A stretch of DNA of 64,000 bases from Cubamyces lactineus (taxonomy: Eukaryota; Basidiomycota; Agaricomycetes; Polyporales; Polyporaceae): the NCBI GenBank assembly GCA_022376465.1, contig JACDTU010000012.1:1302001-1366000 (forward strand), in the 5' to 3' direction. The notes under the pieces are model-generated. The model ran no database searches, had not been told where the DNA came from, and saw only the letters and a list, made by a program, of their open reading frames with translations. This document shows, in pieces, positions 46,001 to 58,085 of the stretch; within the stretch, counting starts at the first letter, position 1, and every line of letters starts with the position of its first letter. Made by a program: the position numbers and the translations under genes.

Positions 46001-47956
46001 CATGCATCCTGTCAGATCACTCCCGACAAGCTCATTGTATTAGGTCAAGTTGCAAAAAAATGTGGGCTTACGCTCGGCACTGGTCAAATGATGCCGCGCG
46101 AACATACCGCTGACACACATTCCAGACGGACTTTACACCAAGATCACCGGCGGACAGCGTATCGATCTATTTGGTGCTGAGAAAGCGGACTTGCCTTCCA
46201 TCTGGAAGGAGCTAGTGGACGCCGGTTTCGAAAGTGGCCATGCATACGGTACGTCATAGTGGTATTCAAAAGAATTTTCCTAGATTGACAGTTTGAGTGT
46301 ACAGGGAAAGCCTTGCGGACAGTCAAATCCTGTGTCGGAACGTCGTGGTGCCGTTATGGCATCGGTGACTCTGTTGGCAGTAGGCTGGAGTCATGCTACC
46401 TGCCTGGTCAGAGAGTGATGTATATCGCTATTTGCTAGTGGCGGTTCAACTCGAAGAACGATATAAGGGCATCCGATCTCCTCACAAGTTCAAGGGAGGC
46501 GTCAGTGGCTGTGTCCGAGAATGTGCCGAAGCGCAAGGCAAGGACTTTGGCCTCATCGCGACGGACAAGGGCTGGAACAGTGAGTTAACCAGAGGCATTT
46601 GTGTTGCATCGCACGAGCGTTGACATGCATTGGCTTAGTCTTCGTGTGTGGGAATGGCGGTGGGTAGTTGTACCATCAGCGTCCAAGATGTGTGCTGAAC
46701 CGAACATGTAGGCGCGAATCCCAGACACGCCACATTGCTAGCTGCAGATGTCCCTCCGTCAAGAGTAATACGCATCCTTGACCGCTTCATAATGTATTAC
46801 ATCCGAACCGCCGACAAGCTAATGCGGACCGCACGCTGGTTGGAGTCTATGGAAGGCGGTATTGAGGTGAGTCTCCAGGTGCAAAGTAAGCAAAGTTGTG
46901 GCTGGACCTCGTCACTCAACAGAAATTGCGGAAAGTCATCCTCGACGACCAACTCGGCATCTGTGCGGACCTCGAACGAGACATGGATGAACTTGTCGGC
47001 ACTTACTACGACGAATGGAAGGCGGTCGTGAACGATCAAGAGCGGCAACGGAAGTTCAGGCAATTCGTGAACACGGTCAGACTCACAGAACTCACAGACA
47101 GATTCACTAGATGTGGGCTCACGGTCACCAATGTTACAGGACGAGCGCGTGCCTCAGGCTGAGAAGATCGTCGAGAGAGGGCAAAGTCGACCGGCAAACT
47201 GGACCAAGGAAGCACCGACCCTCATATTTCGCGAAACGGACGTTGGCTCACCGAAGGACCTGTGGAAGTGGAGGAAGGTTGCAACTGTTCATGACCTGAC
47301 GCCTACGGACGGCGGGACAACGTCAGGATGATCTTCATCCTTACTTCGACCCAGCTGATCCTCTGTGATTCCTTAGATCTGCGGCTGTGAGATACGGAGA
47401 CAGTCAAATCGCCATATTCCACATTCCTAACAAGGGCTACTTCGCCACGCAGCAGGTGGGTGCCGGCATATTTGAATCCATCCACTAGTCTGATTGAAGT
47501 GTTGTATGTGCTGCAGATGTGTCCTCACCGACGGGCATTCGTGCTCGATCACGGAATCATTGGGGATGATCCTAGTACAGGATCCCTCTACGTATCCTGT
47601 CTGTCCCCTTTTACCATGACTTGTTACGCTATGCCTGACGAATTGACATTCACATAGGCCCGATGCACAAACGCAACTTCAATCTAGTCTCTGGCAAGTG
47701 CTTGAACGACGACTCCTACGGTGTCCTCGCTTTCGACGTCCGCGTAGACGGGCATGAACTTCAGCTACTCCTCCCCGAACAAGACGAGTTGGATACAGTC
47801 ATTGGCACCTCGAAATGGATGGTCCGCCAGGCAACACAGCAGGTTCTCAGCAAGACGCCTGATGCCACTGTGGAGATCGTTGGTCCCTCTGAGATAGCTT
47901 CAGAGGACAAGGTCTGCGACGGCGCCGCATGCAGCGGCCCGCACTTCGACTGGTGA
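43024..47956 (+). CDS. Assimilatory NAD(P)H-nitrite reductase (NirB-NirD fusion type)
   Basis: Reduces nitrite to ammonium with NAD(P)H in the cytosol. ATG 43024 starts MSIMSAAPRETVVVVGLGMV, an FAD-binding Rossmann motif; AYNRVALTEYF and the NAD-binding VIGGGLLGLEAAK (near 43790) follow, then YAIGECASW. VASFGDYFAE lies near 44485. The BFD-type [2Fe-2S] Cys set is ICSCH / NVSKGRIVQCIKDG / KAGSGCGGC. The sulfite/nitrite-reductase half-domains include GQRIDLFGAEKADLPSIW. The siroheme/4Fe-4S cysteines are in SCVGTSWCRYGIGDS and GGVSGCVRECAEA. The C-terminal NirD-like Rieske domain has CPHRRAF and CPMHKRNF. It ends DGAACSGPHFDW (stop 47954-47956). At least fifteen short introns were crossed with phase kept, and no disabling change was seen. 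No nitrate reductase or transporter gene is adjacent in the window. Confidence 0.92.
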
Positions 47957-48113
47957 CATGTTGGGGTAGGGGGGTATATTAACAACATGTAAACTAACGT
48001 TAAGTAACTCCAGGACGCGTGCTCCAGAAACCCAGGTGTACAGTACATACAACGTCGCGATAGGGAAGAATAAGTCAGATATATGGGCTGTTGTTGTGCG
48101 AACGTTCCACGCC

Positions 48114-51100
48114 TCACGGCGTATCCTCAATGAAAATGGGCTCTACCTCCTTCCACTGCTCGTCCTTGCCAGTTTGCTTCGCCTGCGTGACCTTCTCGCG
48201 CTCGATCCAGTACTCGAGCTGGTCGTCGACTGTCACCGGCTGCCAGAATCGCTCCCGGGTGTCAGGCTCTGTCGTGGCAATGAACCAACGTGGCTTGTGA
48301 GGGGGCTTGCGGCCTTCCTCGCGTGCCTTCCGCGTTGCGCGCTGAAATTCCTCCTGCTTGTTCTTAAGTTCGTTCGCGCGCTCGTACTTGCCCAGCTCAA
48401 ACGCGCGTTGGTCGGGACGAAGCCTGCAGTCGGTCGGGCACAGGAATGGCTTGAGCGTGTCCTCAGGGCAGTCGTTCAGAGTGATCGCGAACGGAGTGAG
48501 GTTGAACGGCGCAGGAGGCTTGACGGAGTTCCGCCACAGGAGGATGTACTCGCTTGAAGTGGTCGGCGAGCTAGGGCCGCTAATCGGCACGTCTGGGTGC
48601 AACTGGCCTACGCCAGTCCCAACCTGACGAGCGACGAGCTGGCTGTTCCAGCGGCCAGCGATTTCGTATGTGACGTTGCCTTGGGCGTCTTGAACGTATC
48701 CGCAGATCTCGTACGCATCCTTGCCACGCCAGCCGCGAGGCTTGAACGTCAGGATACACTGGTCTCCAGTGCGATGGTTCGTAACCTGAATATACGCGTC
48801 AGTATGGATGGCCTCAAACTTCGTACGTGGAACGACGTACAATCATATCTCCATAGTGGTCAATCGTAGGCGAGCCTAGGATGAACCCAGAGATGTTCGT
48901 CGTAACCTTCTTCCAGCTGTAGTGCTCCACAACGCGGCCTTTCGCATTGAGCCCTCTCGCCTTCGGATAGTTTGGCGCGCGTTCCTCAGGTAGCAGGAGC
49001 TCGGCGTGGGCCACACCCGTCGGGCGGATCTCGAAAGACTTGCCCATGAACTTGTTCTGTGCGTCGACCTCGCCATAGTAGCGCCAGTGGGGCGACTCGG
49101 CCCAGCACGCAGATATGGGCGGATGGTGGCTGACTTGCTCTGACACGTAGCGGTACTCCTTGTCGAACCTCACATACTCGAACGTCTCGCCCTGGGATCA
49201 GAAAGTGAGTAATTGCGTACTGTGGGGTCTAGTAAGATACATACGAGCATGGGGTTGAACGGCTTGGCGATACGACCGATAGTGGATGAATAGTTGGACA
49301 TGGCGAAAGCGGCCACGAAGGCGATCCGTCGGTGAGGGTCATTCTCGGCATACGCAGCATCGACTGAACGAATGTCGTGAGCTCACAAGCTTCGCTACCT
49401 CGACGAAGACCCTACTTACGACACTCGGAGAACTCCATATCTTCTGCCTGTAGTTCGCAGTCGGCATCGACCCATAACATCAGACAAAAGAGTTCACTCA
49501 CCATACGCTGCAACATGCTCGTCGGTTCGTTGAAGAACACCGGGAACGAGATCTTCGTCAAGTCCTTCCCGATGCTATTCTTCAGCACCGCCCACAAGCT
49601 CATCGGCGGCCTATCGTCGCTCGAGATCGCGAGACGGTCACGCAGCTTCAGGTAGCCCTTATAGATCTCCCTGCTGATGTAGAACTCCGTCCCACTCGGG
49701 CCCTGCATGAGCGACGCATTGATGACGAGGTTCGGGAGGTTGTTCGACTCGATCGCGTCGAAGAACTCGTCCTCCTCATCCGTCAGCGCCTCTTCGTCGT
49801 CTTCCGCTGGAGGGAATCCGCCGGCGCTCTTGATTAGCGCGAACGAACGGCCGGTCATGGAATGCGAAGGGGATGGGACAGCCGGACGCTGGGCGGGCGG
49901 GAACTGCGTGGCGGTAGGAGTGGGGGACGTTACCTCCGCAGGGGAGCTGGGAGCCTCCGCAGGGGCGGCAGGTGCGACGACCGCTGCAGCGGTCTGGATA
50001 GTGGGCGACGTGGGTGAGGCTACGATGAGCGACCGGCGGCGAATGGTGTCGTTCTGGGCAGTGCTAGCACTCGGTGCACGACTCCTGCGGCGGAACCGGC
50101 TGCGCAGCTCCTGTTCGAGCCGGTCGCCCTCGCGCACGACTGCCTGCAAGCTCTCTTCCCAGATGTTCTGACGCTCGCGTTCGCGCTCGAGTTTCGCCTT
50201 GTACCACTCCTCGCGATCCTTGACCATGTGGACATACTCAGTCAACATGCCAGAGACAGTGTGGAACGTGTCCTCGATGGCCTTGTTGAGCTCCATCGCA
50301 CGTGGGGAGCCGGGTGCTTGCTGGTGGAGACCGGTGAGCAGCTGAGAGGTCAGGTCGACTTGCGCAAGAAGTGCGTTGCCTTGCAGCTCGAAAGCGTTCG
50401 CATGCGGTGGAGCTTGCTGCGTCGAGTCTGCATCTGAGGTGTCTTCCTCCTCCTGCTCTTCAGCTGTATCACCGGCTTCTTTCCTGTCGCTAATATCGCC
50501 AGCAGCATCGTCGCCCTCGCCTGCCGCGGAGCTGGGCGCGGAGTGCAGGCCACTAGCCGTCGGGCGTCCCTTCTTCTTTGGGTGGTGAGACGCTCCTCCG
50601 ATGGAAGACGATGGCCTGAGACTCGTGGCGTCGCTCTCACCGCTGCGGCGCTCCGGTTGCTCGCACTCCCGCTTCGCCAGGTCGATGCTCTTCTGAATAG
50701 CGGTGGTCCATCGTGTAGCCTCGACGGGGTGGTTCGCTTTCAGGTACCACTTTTGAACAGACGAGTGGCCACGGGAGGGGAGAGAGTGCACCTCGAAACG
50801 GAGACCGGATGCCCCTGATGGTACAGTCAAGACCGCGTTCTTCATCGCGATCGAACCGCGAGATGCAACAGTCTCATCATCTTGATGGCGGTAGTCTGAA
50901 AATTGCTCATCGATGAGTGAATAGTAGATGCGGAAGGACCGTGTGACTCACAGGACAAAACGCCGTTGTGCAGGACGAACCAGCGGGTATTGTACCCCTT
51001 GGCCACATTCGTGTACTTGTTGAGGTATCCCCTGAGTTCCGGAGGATCCGCAGACGGCTCGGCGATCAGCGAGTTGTCCTGGTTCGTGACTGACAAACGC

Positions 51101-52000
51101 AATTGCTCAGAAGATAGCGGACGGATCAACGAAGACAGACTACCCACATTGGCGCAAGAACGCCCGCACCCGATCGTCCTTGCCCGCACTGTCGTACACC
51201 GCGCGGCCCCTGCGGTCACGCACGAAGATGTCGGCCCCGGCCCGCACCGCGAGCTCGATCAGGCGCAGGTCTTTGCGCCGCGCCGCCTCGTGCAGGAGCG
51301 TGCGGCCGGAGGCGTCATCAAGATAAGAGAGATCGACGAGCCGGATGCGTGGCGACGACAGCAGCTTCACTAGCGCCTCCGGAGGTGGGGCAGAGGGTGG
51401 AGAGAGGATGTATGTCCTCAGAAGTGATCGATACGATGCCGTTAGGAAGGCCCGTGAGTCTAAAGCATGAAGCCTGTGAGATGGCAGGTGCTATGACGAT
51501 AGGGAGATGCCCGAAGCCTACCTCGGATTGCTCGAATCGTCTCCTTCCCTCTAGCCACCTCTAACGGGGTCTTTCCTTGGCTATCACGCAGGCTATCGTC
51601 AATTCCCTCCTGGTCGAGGAGCAAGTTGACGACATCTGTGCGCGACAGTGAGGCGGCGAGGTGGAGTGCCGTGGTACCAGACCCAGGTGGGTACACGGCA
51701 TTTGGCGAAATTGATCGGTGAGAGAGCAGAAGAGAAATAGTGTCGCCTGATCGCGCAGTGAGATGCTAGCCTGCACGGTAAAACATTTGAGATGCTCACA
51801 TGAAGCACAACGAATGGCCAGATGGAGCGCTGCAGCTCCAAGGTCAACGTCGCTTTCAGACGAGGTCCGTCGGTCCTTGCTAATATCCGCCAGGAAAGGA
51901 TGTATCCTAGCCGGATCACCTATCGAATTGTCAGTGCAAGCGCAAATGGCATTATACGATGAAGACCCACCGCTACGCAATGCTGAGAGGAGCCTGACTT
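48114..52000 (-). CDS. Oxysterol-binding protein with ankyrin, PH, FFAT and sterol-binding domains (Osh1/Osh2-like)
   Basis: Moves sterol and phosphoinositide between membranes at contact sites. In order on the minus strand: [20 protein letters not shown] and [10 protein letters not shown], ankyrin repeats ([40 protein letters not shown]), a PH domain ([20 protein letters not shown] near 51010, [20 protein letters not shown] near 50720), a coiled-coil/charged stretch ([20 protein letters not shown] near 50200), and an acidic tract into EFFDAIE (near 49770), a canonical FFAT motif for binding ER VAP/Scs2 proteins. The lipid-binding domain has [15 protein letters not shown] near 49130 and runs to the stop at 48114. 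It includes [20 protein letters not shown] and an end near [13 protein letters not shown]. The 5' end is not resolved: the exon with RLLSALRS joins well at about 51960-52000, but no certain start codon was found. Confidence 0.88.
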
Positions 52001-54987
52001 GGTATAAGGAGTCTAATACACCACCGCTACCTGAACAGACAATATGTTAGACGCGGCACACTTCCTATTGATTGTAAATTTCAGAAGGGAAAATGGATGG
52101 TAGAAGTGTAGGGTGATAAAGCCCATATGGCTACGTTCGGGAACGGCGTCCCGAAGTCGACAAGCCGATGTTTCATTTGTGCAAGATTACTTGCTTCGGA
52201 TGCACGGCATATCGCATTTGCCCCTGCATTCATTACTTCGCGCTAGGGGGCGTAGCCACCCTTTGATGGAATAGCTCAAACCGTTCTCCAAGATTGTAGA
52301 CATTGGCCCTGCGCTGTGGGACCGCGTACATGCACGAACTTGCAACGCTCCAGGAGCGGAGGGATCCCAGCCACTATATTCTGGAGCGTTATAGACGAGT
52401 CTCGTCAAGGGTCCTGAGGCATCCCTGAGCGATGTAGGGGCAGACTTCGGTGGATTGCCGTGCTGTCTGTGGGCAGCCATTCCCCACCAACCTACGCCTG
52501 GGGCGATCTCTCCATGCCCACTGGATGCGCATACCAACTGCTCGTCTTGTACGTTCAAACCTCCTCCGCCCATATGGTGTACATTCTATACCCCTGGAAT
52601 ATAGCAGATGAAACGTACCTCGGGGTGCACTATGGTGGGAAGCCACCGACGCCGGATGGGATTCCATAGTCGCGATTATAGACCTGAGGACTCAGGAAAG
52701 GCGTGTATCATGAATAGTTTGTGTGCCTGGATTGAGGGCAGATGATATGTCTAGAACAAGCGAGTACCGAGAACGAGAGAAAGACAATATAGACGGAGGA
52801 TTGAGCTCAAGTTTCAAGCAGCCCCACTCTACAGTCCAGATCGGCCGTAAGTGGCATTCTGTGGCACTCGTGGCTGAGATCAACACGCTGCAAACTCCGC
52901 CAGTGCGTCCAGGCTTGCTGCCTCTCTACTTTGGAAGTCCGACAGCTCCGACAGTGGGCACCACGGATTGAGTTGAGTAGTACGAGTTCAACGTCGGCTT
53001 GAATCGCTATTCAGCACTTGCAACATATCACCCAAGCATCATGTGTTGGTCAATTTCAATATCTACGAACATGCGTGTGTGGCAACACTGGCATATTCAG
53101 GCAAGCAGTGTCAGCAGAACGCTACTGGATACTGCGATCTTGGAGCGACCGCTCCTAGCGCCCAATTGCCTCCGGTGCAATGATTGCCACATCCTCAAGC
53201 TTATGCAAGCTTTTCACGGCGACTCCATCCACATATATCACTGCTCCGCTCTATCGCGACTAGCTTGCGATGCGAATGAACTTCACCTCCCCTTATGGCA
53301 TTCTATCGCGAAGGAAAAGTCAGAACCTTACTCCTCCTCCATGATCAGTCTCAGCCATCGAACCAACATTCATCCTCTTGGCACATATCGCCCCCATGGA
53401 TGAATAGGTGCTCCTCATGCTCCAGAATGACTACTTCCCCTCAACATCTGCAGCCATATAGCTTAGCCAGCTGCGAGCGACGGAATGGAACAGCGCACCT
53501 TCTTGCCTACTATAAGAGGCAATATTCTGATGCCATCTGCGTGTCAGCAGGGCCAATGGGAACACGGTGGAACCAAATTTCGTCTTCCAAACCCGACGGC
53601 GATCTTGCGACAAGCAGTCGACTGTACGTATACCCGAGCTCAGGCTCGGTGGATGGCTCTCAGGAGTCAGCATGACCACACTCGCGGATCATCACTTACG
53701 TTGAGGGCCATACGACTACGCCGACGCGGGTGAGCCTCTGCAGCCATCTGTCAACCCGTGCATTGCTCACGCTCCGATAGCTAAATACAGCTAGGTCCAG
53801 GCTGCTCAGGATTAGGGTATGCCAAGATATGTCCCCCGTTCTGGTCGTCGCTGAAACCATGTCCGCTGAATTCCAGACAAACCCCCATTTGCGCCGCCGC
53901 CCCTGCGTCCCTCCGCTAGCAGAGGCATTCACGAGGATCGATTAGTCCATCTGAATGCCTCCTCTTCCCCGTCCGACCCCGGATCGACTCGAGCGCAGCG
54001 CGGCGACCGAGACGCTGGCGTCAGCGGCGCCGACGAGTCTGCCACTGCCAGGTGCGGGCTCCAGCCCTGTGATGCTGGACGATTCCGGCGTTTATCCTAA
54101 GATGGGCTGGTCCCCAGTTGGTTCCCCTTTCGATGCGATCTCCGCTTAGGACCTCGCTCGCAAGGTCAAAGAAGCAGGCACAACCGTCGCGGCATCAAAT
54201 ATCTGTTGCAAGGCGGCCCGTGCTTCTCTCCGCGCAGTGCTTTCAATCTGCCCGCTAAGGCGTCCCTGGTTGCGTCGTAACTTTGTTCAAGCAGAAAAAA
54301 TTGCGGCATCGCACCAAGGGTCCAAAGGGGATGCGCTGCTGTGTGAAGGGGCCCACTTTGTCCCGATTCGCCCGCAGCGTCGTTAGCAGTGAAATACCAG
54401 CTTCACTAAGCTTCGCGGACTTTGACACTGGGCATACCACCCCGTCTAGGCATAACCCAGCGCTACCAGCGTGCACTTGCGCGGGCGGGGTTCTCGGGTC
54501 CGCGTCCTGCCTTCCGATTCGAGCGCAAGCAATATACCCTCCTCCGGCAATCTGTCGACACCGCTCGTGCATGCCAGCACCGCACGGAAGCATTCGCGCA
54601 CGCGCTGAGACCGCGGTTTGCCGCTGCCCCGCTGAGCATCGAGCGCCTCCCGCGCACGCCCGCTATCTCGATCATTTTGGTGTGCACCCACAACGCGGGC
54701 CTATTCGACGGTGTGACGGCATAGCTTGGACGCATCCAGGCCGAGCCACAGAATTCCCAGGCAGAGGGACGCCCGTGCACTCTGCTCTTGTTCCCTGCAT
54801 GGTTGGCAGGAACCGTCCACGGTTAGCCTATACCTTTATTGTCCACTTGCGGATCCTGCTTGCTTCTAATACCAGGCGACAATCCGCTCTTCGCTCCGCA
54901 AACCATTCCCTCCCACCGAAGCCGACGCCTCTCCTCGATTCAGGGCAGCGCTGCGCGACTCCCTTCCGCAAGACTCGACCACCACCC
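52001..54987. other. 3-kb stretch without a convincing gene, upstream of the WOPR regulator
   Basis: Frames of up to 134 residues (for example + 52999-53403) have no recognisable domain, and no splice-linked set forms a protein I can name. The open frame entering the WOPR gene from 54283 is its in-frame 5' leader, without homology. The stretch holds the promoters of the oxysterol-binding protein (-) and WOPR (+) genes. Confidence 0.5.
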
Positions 54988-56556
54988 ATGTCCCGCCCCC
55001 TCCCAGCCTCCGCCCCGCCCAAGGCGGACATCCTGCGTGGGTGGATCAAAACTACCAAGGACGCGATCCTCGTCTTCGAAGCGACGCGTGCGGGGATCGT
55101 CCCGCGCGTAACGCGCCGCTTTCACGACCTTGAAAAGCGTAGCATCATCCAGAGCGGCGCGATCCTCGTCTTCACCGAGGAAGAAAGTGGTATCAAGCGG
55201 TGGACCGATCCGTACCTCTGGTCGGCCTCCCGAATGCAGGGCAACTTCTTGGTACGTCTCTGAATGACATTTGACGCGTCGAATCCCAATCTGACCGCTA
55301 TCGTACCCGTAGATGTACCGCGAGCGCGAGGATGAGTACGCGCCAGAGGCCGCCTCACCATACCAGTGCTCCGCCGTGGGATCCCCACACGATATTGCCG
55401 AACGGCAAGTTGATGCAGACCTCGAACATTACATCCTCGGAAGCTGGAACAAGGGCAAGGGCCTGAAGAAGAACGGCCTCATGAAGAAGGCGAGTTTTTC
55501 TCGTGGACGGTATAGAGCGCCCATGCTGACCTTGTGCATAGACCATCTCCATGTCCATAGAGGGTACCACTTACCATCTTGTGTCCTACTATTACCCATC
55601 AGACGTCCGCTCCGGCCTTCTGCAAACACCCTCCTCGATGCCCGCCCTCGCATGTCTCGACATCTCCCCAGCGATTCTCAAAGGCCTCTCTCAGTTCCGA
55701 CAGCCGCCCATCCTTGGCAAGAGCACGAAGCGAAACAAGTCTTCGCGAAGGTGAGCCGTCCGCCGTCTGCATAGCGATTACAAATCTGAAGGATTGGAAT
55801 AGTACCAGGGGAACGACGAAGGAGTCACGCCCCAGCGGGCTGGTGCTGGACACCCGCTCTATCCCATACCCTTCCCCTCCGCCCCGAAACTCTTTCCCCT
55901 CCGAGCACTACTTCGAGTCCTACTCCCCCACAACACCTCGCGGGATGGTCGTTACCCAACCGTGGTCCCCCACCACCTCCAGCCTCCCCGGCTCTCCCGA
56001 CTCCTTCCTGATCCCCCAAACGTCGCCCGTCTCCCCCATGGACTACCCATTCTCTCGGCACTACCGCGACGACAGCTCATCCGATAGCTCATCGACCGCA
56101 TCGATCGGCAGCCTCTCCCGCCACCCTTCCGTGGGCGACGACAGCGCCCCGGTCGCGCTACCCCATGCCCACACCCACACGCTCGCAGGCCCGAGCCCGG
56201 GCCGCCAATGCGCGCACGTCGATATCGCCTGGCACGAGCCCCCGCTCACGTCCCCGAGCGCGCTGTACCCGGGCGGCGGGGGGGCGGTGCCCATCCCGGC
56301 GCTGCACCCGGACTTGTACGTTGCATCAGGTGCGGTCGCTTACGAACACCCCCCGGCGGACGCGCATACTCAGGAGCTCTTGCGCAGCTGGAGGCCCGTA
56401 CTGGACGAGGCGCGCCTGCTGAGCGGGCTGCCCGGGCCCGTCGGGGCGTGCTCGGAGCGGGCGTACGCTATCCAGGACGTGGGGGCGGACGCAGAGGCGG
56501 GCCTCGACCCGCACGCGCCGCCGACGTCGTACTTCGCGGGCCCGATGTACCATTAG
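54988..56556 (+). CDS. WOPR-domain transcription regulator (Gti1/Pac2, Wor1/Ryp1 family)
   Basis: Exons 54988-55251, 55313-55489, 55542-55750 and 55809-56556 give 465 residues. The WOPR DNA-binding domain is split as in relatives: box A is ILRGWIKTTKDAILVFEATR, IVPRVTRRFHDLEKRS, and ESGIKRWTDPYLWSASRMQG plus NFLMYRERED; box B is GLKKNGLMKKTISMSIEGTT and YHLVSYYYPSDVRSG. The C-terminal half is Ser/Pro-rich and low-complexity, as usual for an activation region. The family controls morphological switches and virulence or development in fungi (Wor1, Ryp1, Pac2, Gti1) in the nucleus. The second intron has a GC donor (GCGAGT at 55490) and AG acceptor at 55541; it is required to join LMKK to TISM. 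The last join uses the acceptor ending at 55808. Confidence 0.9.
55490..55541 (+). other. GC-AG intron in the WOPR gene
   Basis: AAG is followed by GCGAGT (GC in place of GT; the rest fits the donor consensus) and the intron ends GCATAG. Splicing here keeps phase 0 and restores the conserved LMKKTISMSIEGTTYHLVSY segment. Confidence 0.75.
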
Positions 56557-58085
56557 GCGGGCAGGCTCGTCGATCGTTCTGATCGGCGCGGGCAGACGCA
56601 GTCCGATCTCTCGCCCGGGACGGACTCGTGTTGTGCCAGGCCGTCCCTGTACTTGTACGTTGCGCCCGCGCGTGCGGGACGTGTGACATATGGCTTTTGT
56701 CGAGCGCTTTGATACACGGTATATACTTATTGCATCTTCAGAGTCTGTGGTACCATACGCCCTCCTTCGACCCCTCTTGTACGATTGTGTAGTCCCCACA
56801 GCAGCAGTAGCGGCGAGACCCTGTGGGGTTTGTAGAGAATGTGTAGCGTTGTCGATGCGGACATTGTTCATAGTAATCACCACATGATGTACATATAGAT
56901 CACTCTACATGCATCCCTTGCTATACCATGGTTTTCGCAGTGCGATTTTCTGCACCCGCGATTTCGATACGGAAGAACTTAGGCGAGGGATGACAACATG
57001 CACACGGATGTACTGAACCCATGCACGGAGTCACAAGATACTCGGGTGAAAAATAATTAAGCTCGGGTCCTTGGAAGGTCAGGAGGAGCAGTGGCAGATA
57101 TGGAGGGCTTCCGCAGGGACACCGATAGATGTTCTTGACAGACTCTGGAAAGACGGCCATTCATGCTGAAGACCACACACGGACGTTCTCCTGCGGCATA
57201 GGGGCTGTAAAAGAGCATGCGCGACCCGGATGAGAGGATGGATCGGAATCCGTGCATCAATCGATCCGCCTCGTGGCATTGTACAAGACGGAGAGGTCGT
57301 AGCATCCGTGTGCAGCCGTATATCCGCTCCACAGCCAGGGCAGCGCAGGGCAAGCAGACCTGGAGATGACGTTATTGAGCGTGCATCGGGATCATGGCGG
57401 ATCGCGTCTAGCCCTGTGGGTGAGCAGCGTGCAGGAGGCGGGTGACGGATAGGAGGCGGACAAGTAGAACCCGTGTATTCAGCCTGAACGAGATGCTGCA
57501 TTTTCAGTAGCGTGGTCCCTTTTGTTTCTGGTGTAAGGAACTTGTCATTCGTCTGATTGCACGGATGTTGCGAACACTCACCTACAAGCCACGTATACGG
57601 TCTAATGCACGCAGATCCGAACAACGTCAATATCTCTTTAGCACTGGTACGCCGAGGAACCGTTCGACACGATCGGGGTCTCTCTCTCGCGGGAATATCT
57701 TGCCCGGAGTTGTGCACCTGCAATCGCTGCAGAGCCCAGATCCGGCGTAATTCGAATCCTGTGGTGGCGGGCAGCAAACTATGCCGATACCGCGTCTCTT
57801 GGCGCCGGTGTTGTTTGCGCGTGTTAGGCTAGAGCCTCTGATCCTAACACACCACAACAGCGGGCTTCCACCCATCCAATCCGAGAATCCGGTACGCCAC
57901 TGTTCTTCGGATGTATTCCATCGATTGCTATGAGCTCGGTCGTGTCAAGTCCGCCACTGATTAAAACAATACAAGTAAGTAAGATATTTTATCGCAATCA
58001 AGTCTCAGTACTAGGAGTGTTCCAGTCTGCGTCGCAAACGATCAGGCTCGGACAAGGCTAACGTTGCGCTTTGTGGCCCAATAGA
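56557..58085. other. 1.5-kb stretch with one unidentified minus-strand open frame
   Basis: The minus frame at 57079-57777 (232 codons, including RCPGCGADIRLH and KFLTPETKGTTLL) and the overlapping minus frame at 57627-57875 (GLCSDCRCTTPGKIFPRERD) are the only candidates. Neither could be tied to a family or joined by convincing splice sites, so no gene is called. The left part should contain the WOPR 3' untranslated region. Confidence 0.45.

Noticed and set aside
43024..47956. Nitrite reductase as a pseudogene because no long open frame spans it
   Set aside because: Every interruption examined has a plausible GT-AG intron that keeps phase and restores family motifs, including cofactor cysteines.
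54283..55263. 326-codon + frame beginning 700 bases before the WOPR gene
   Set aside because: Only the part from 54988 has homology (WOPR domain). The upstream part is Cys/Arg/Pro-rich with no resemblance to family members, so it is taken as an in-frame leader.
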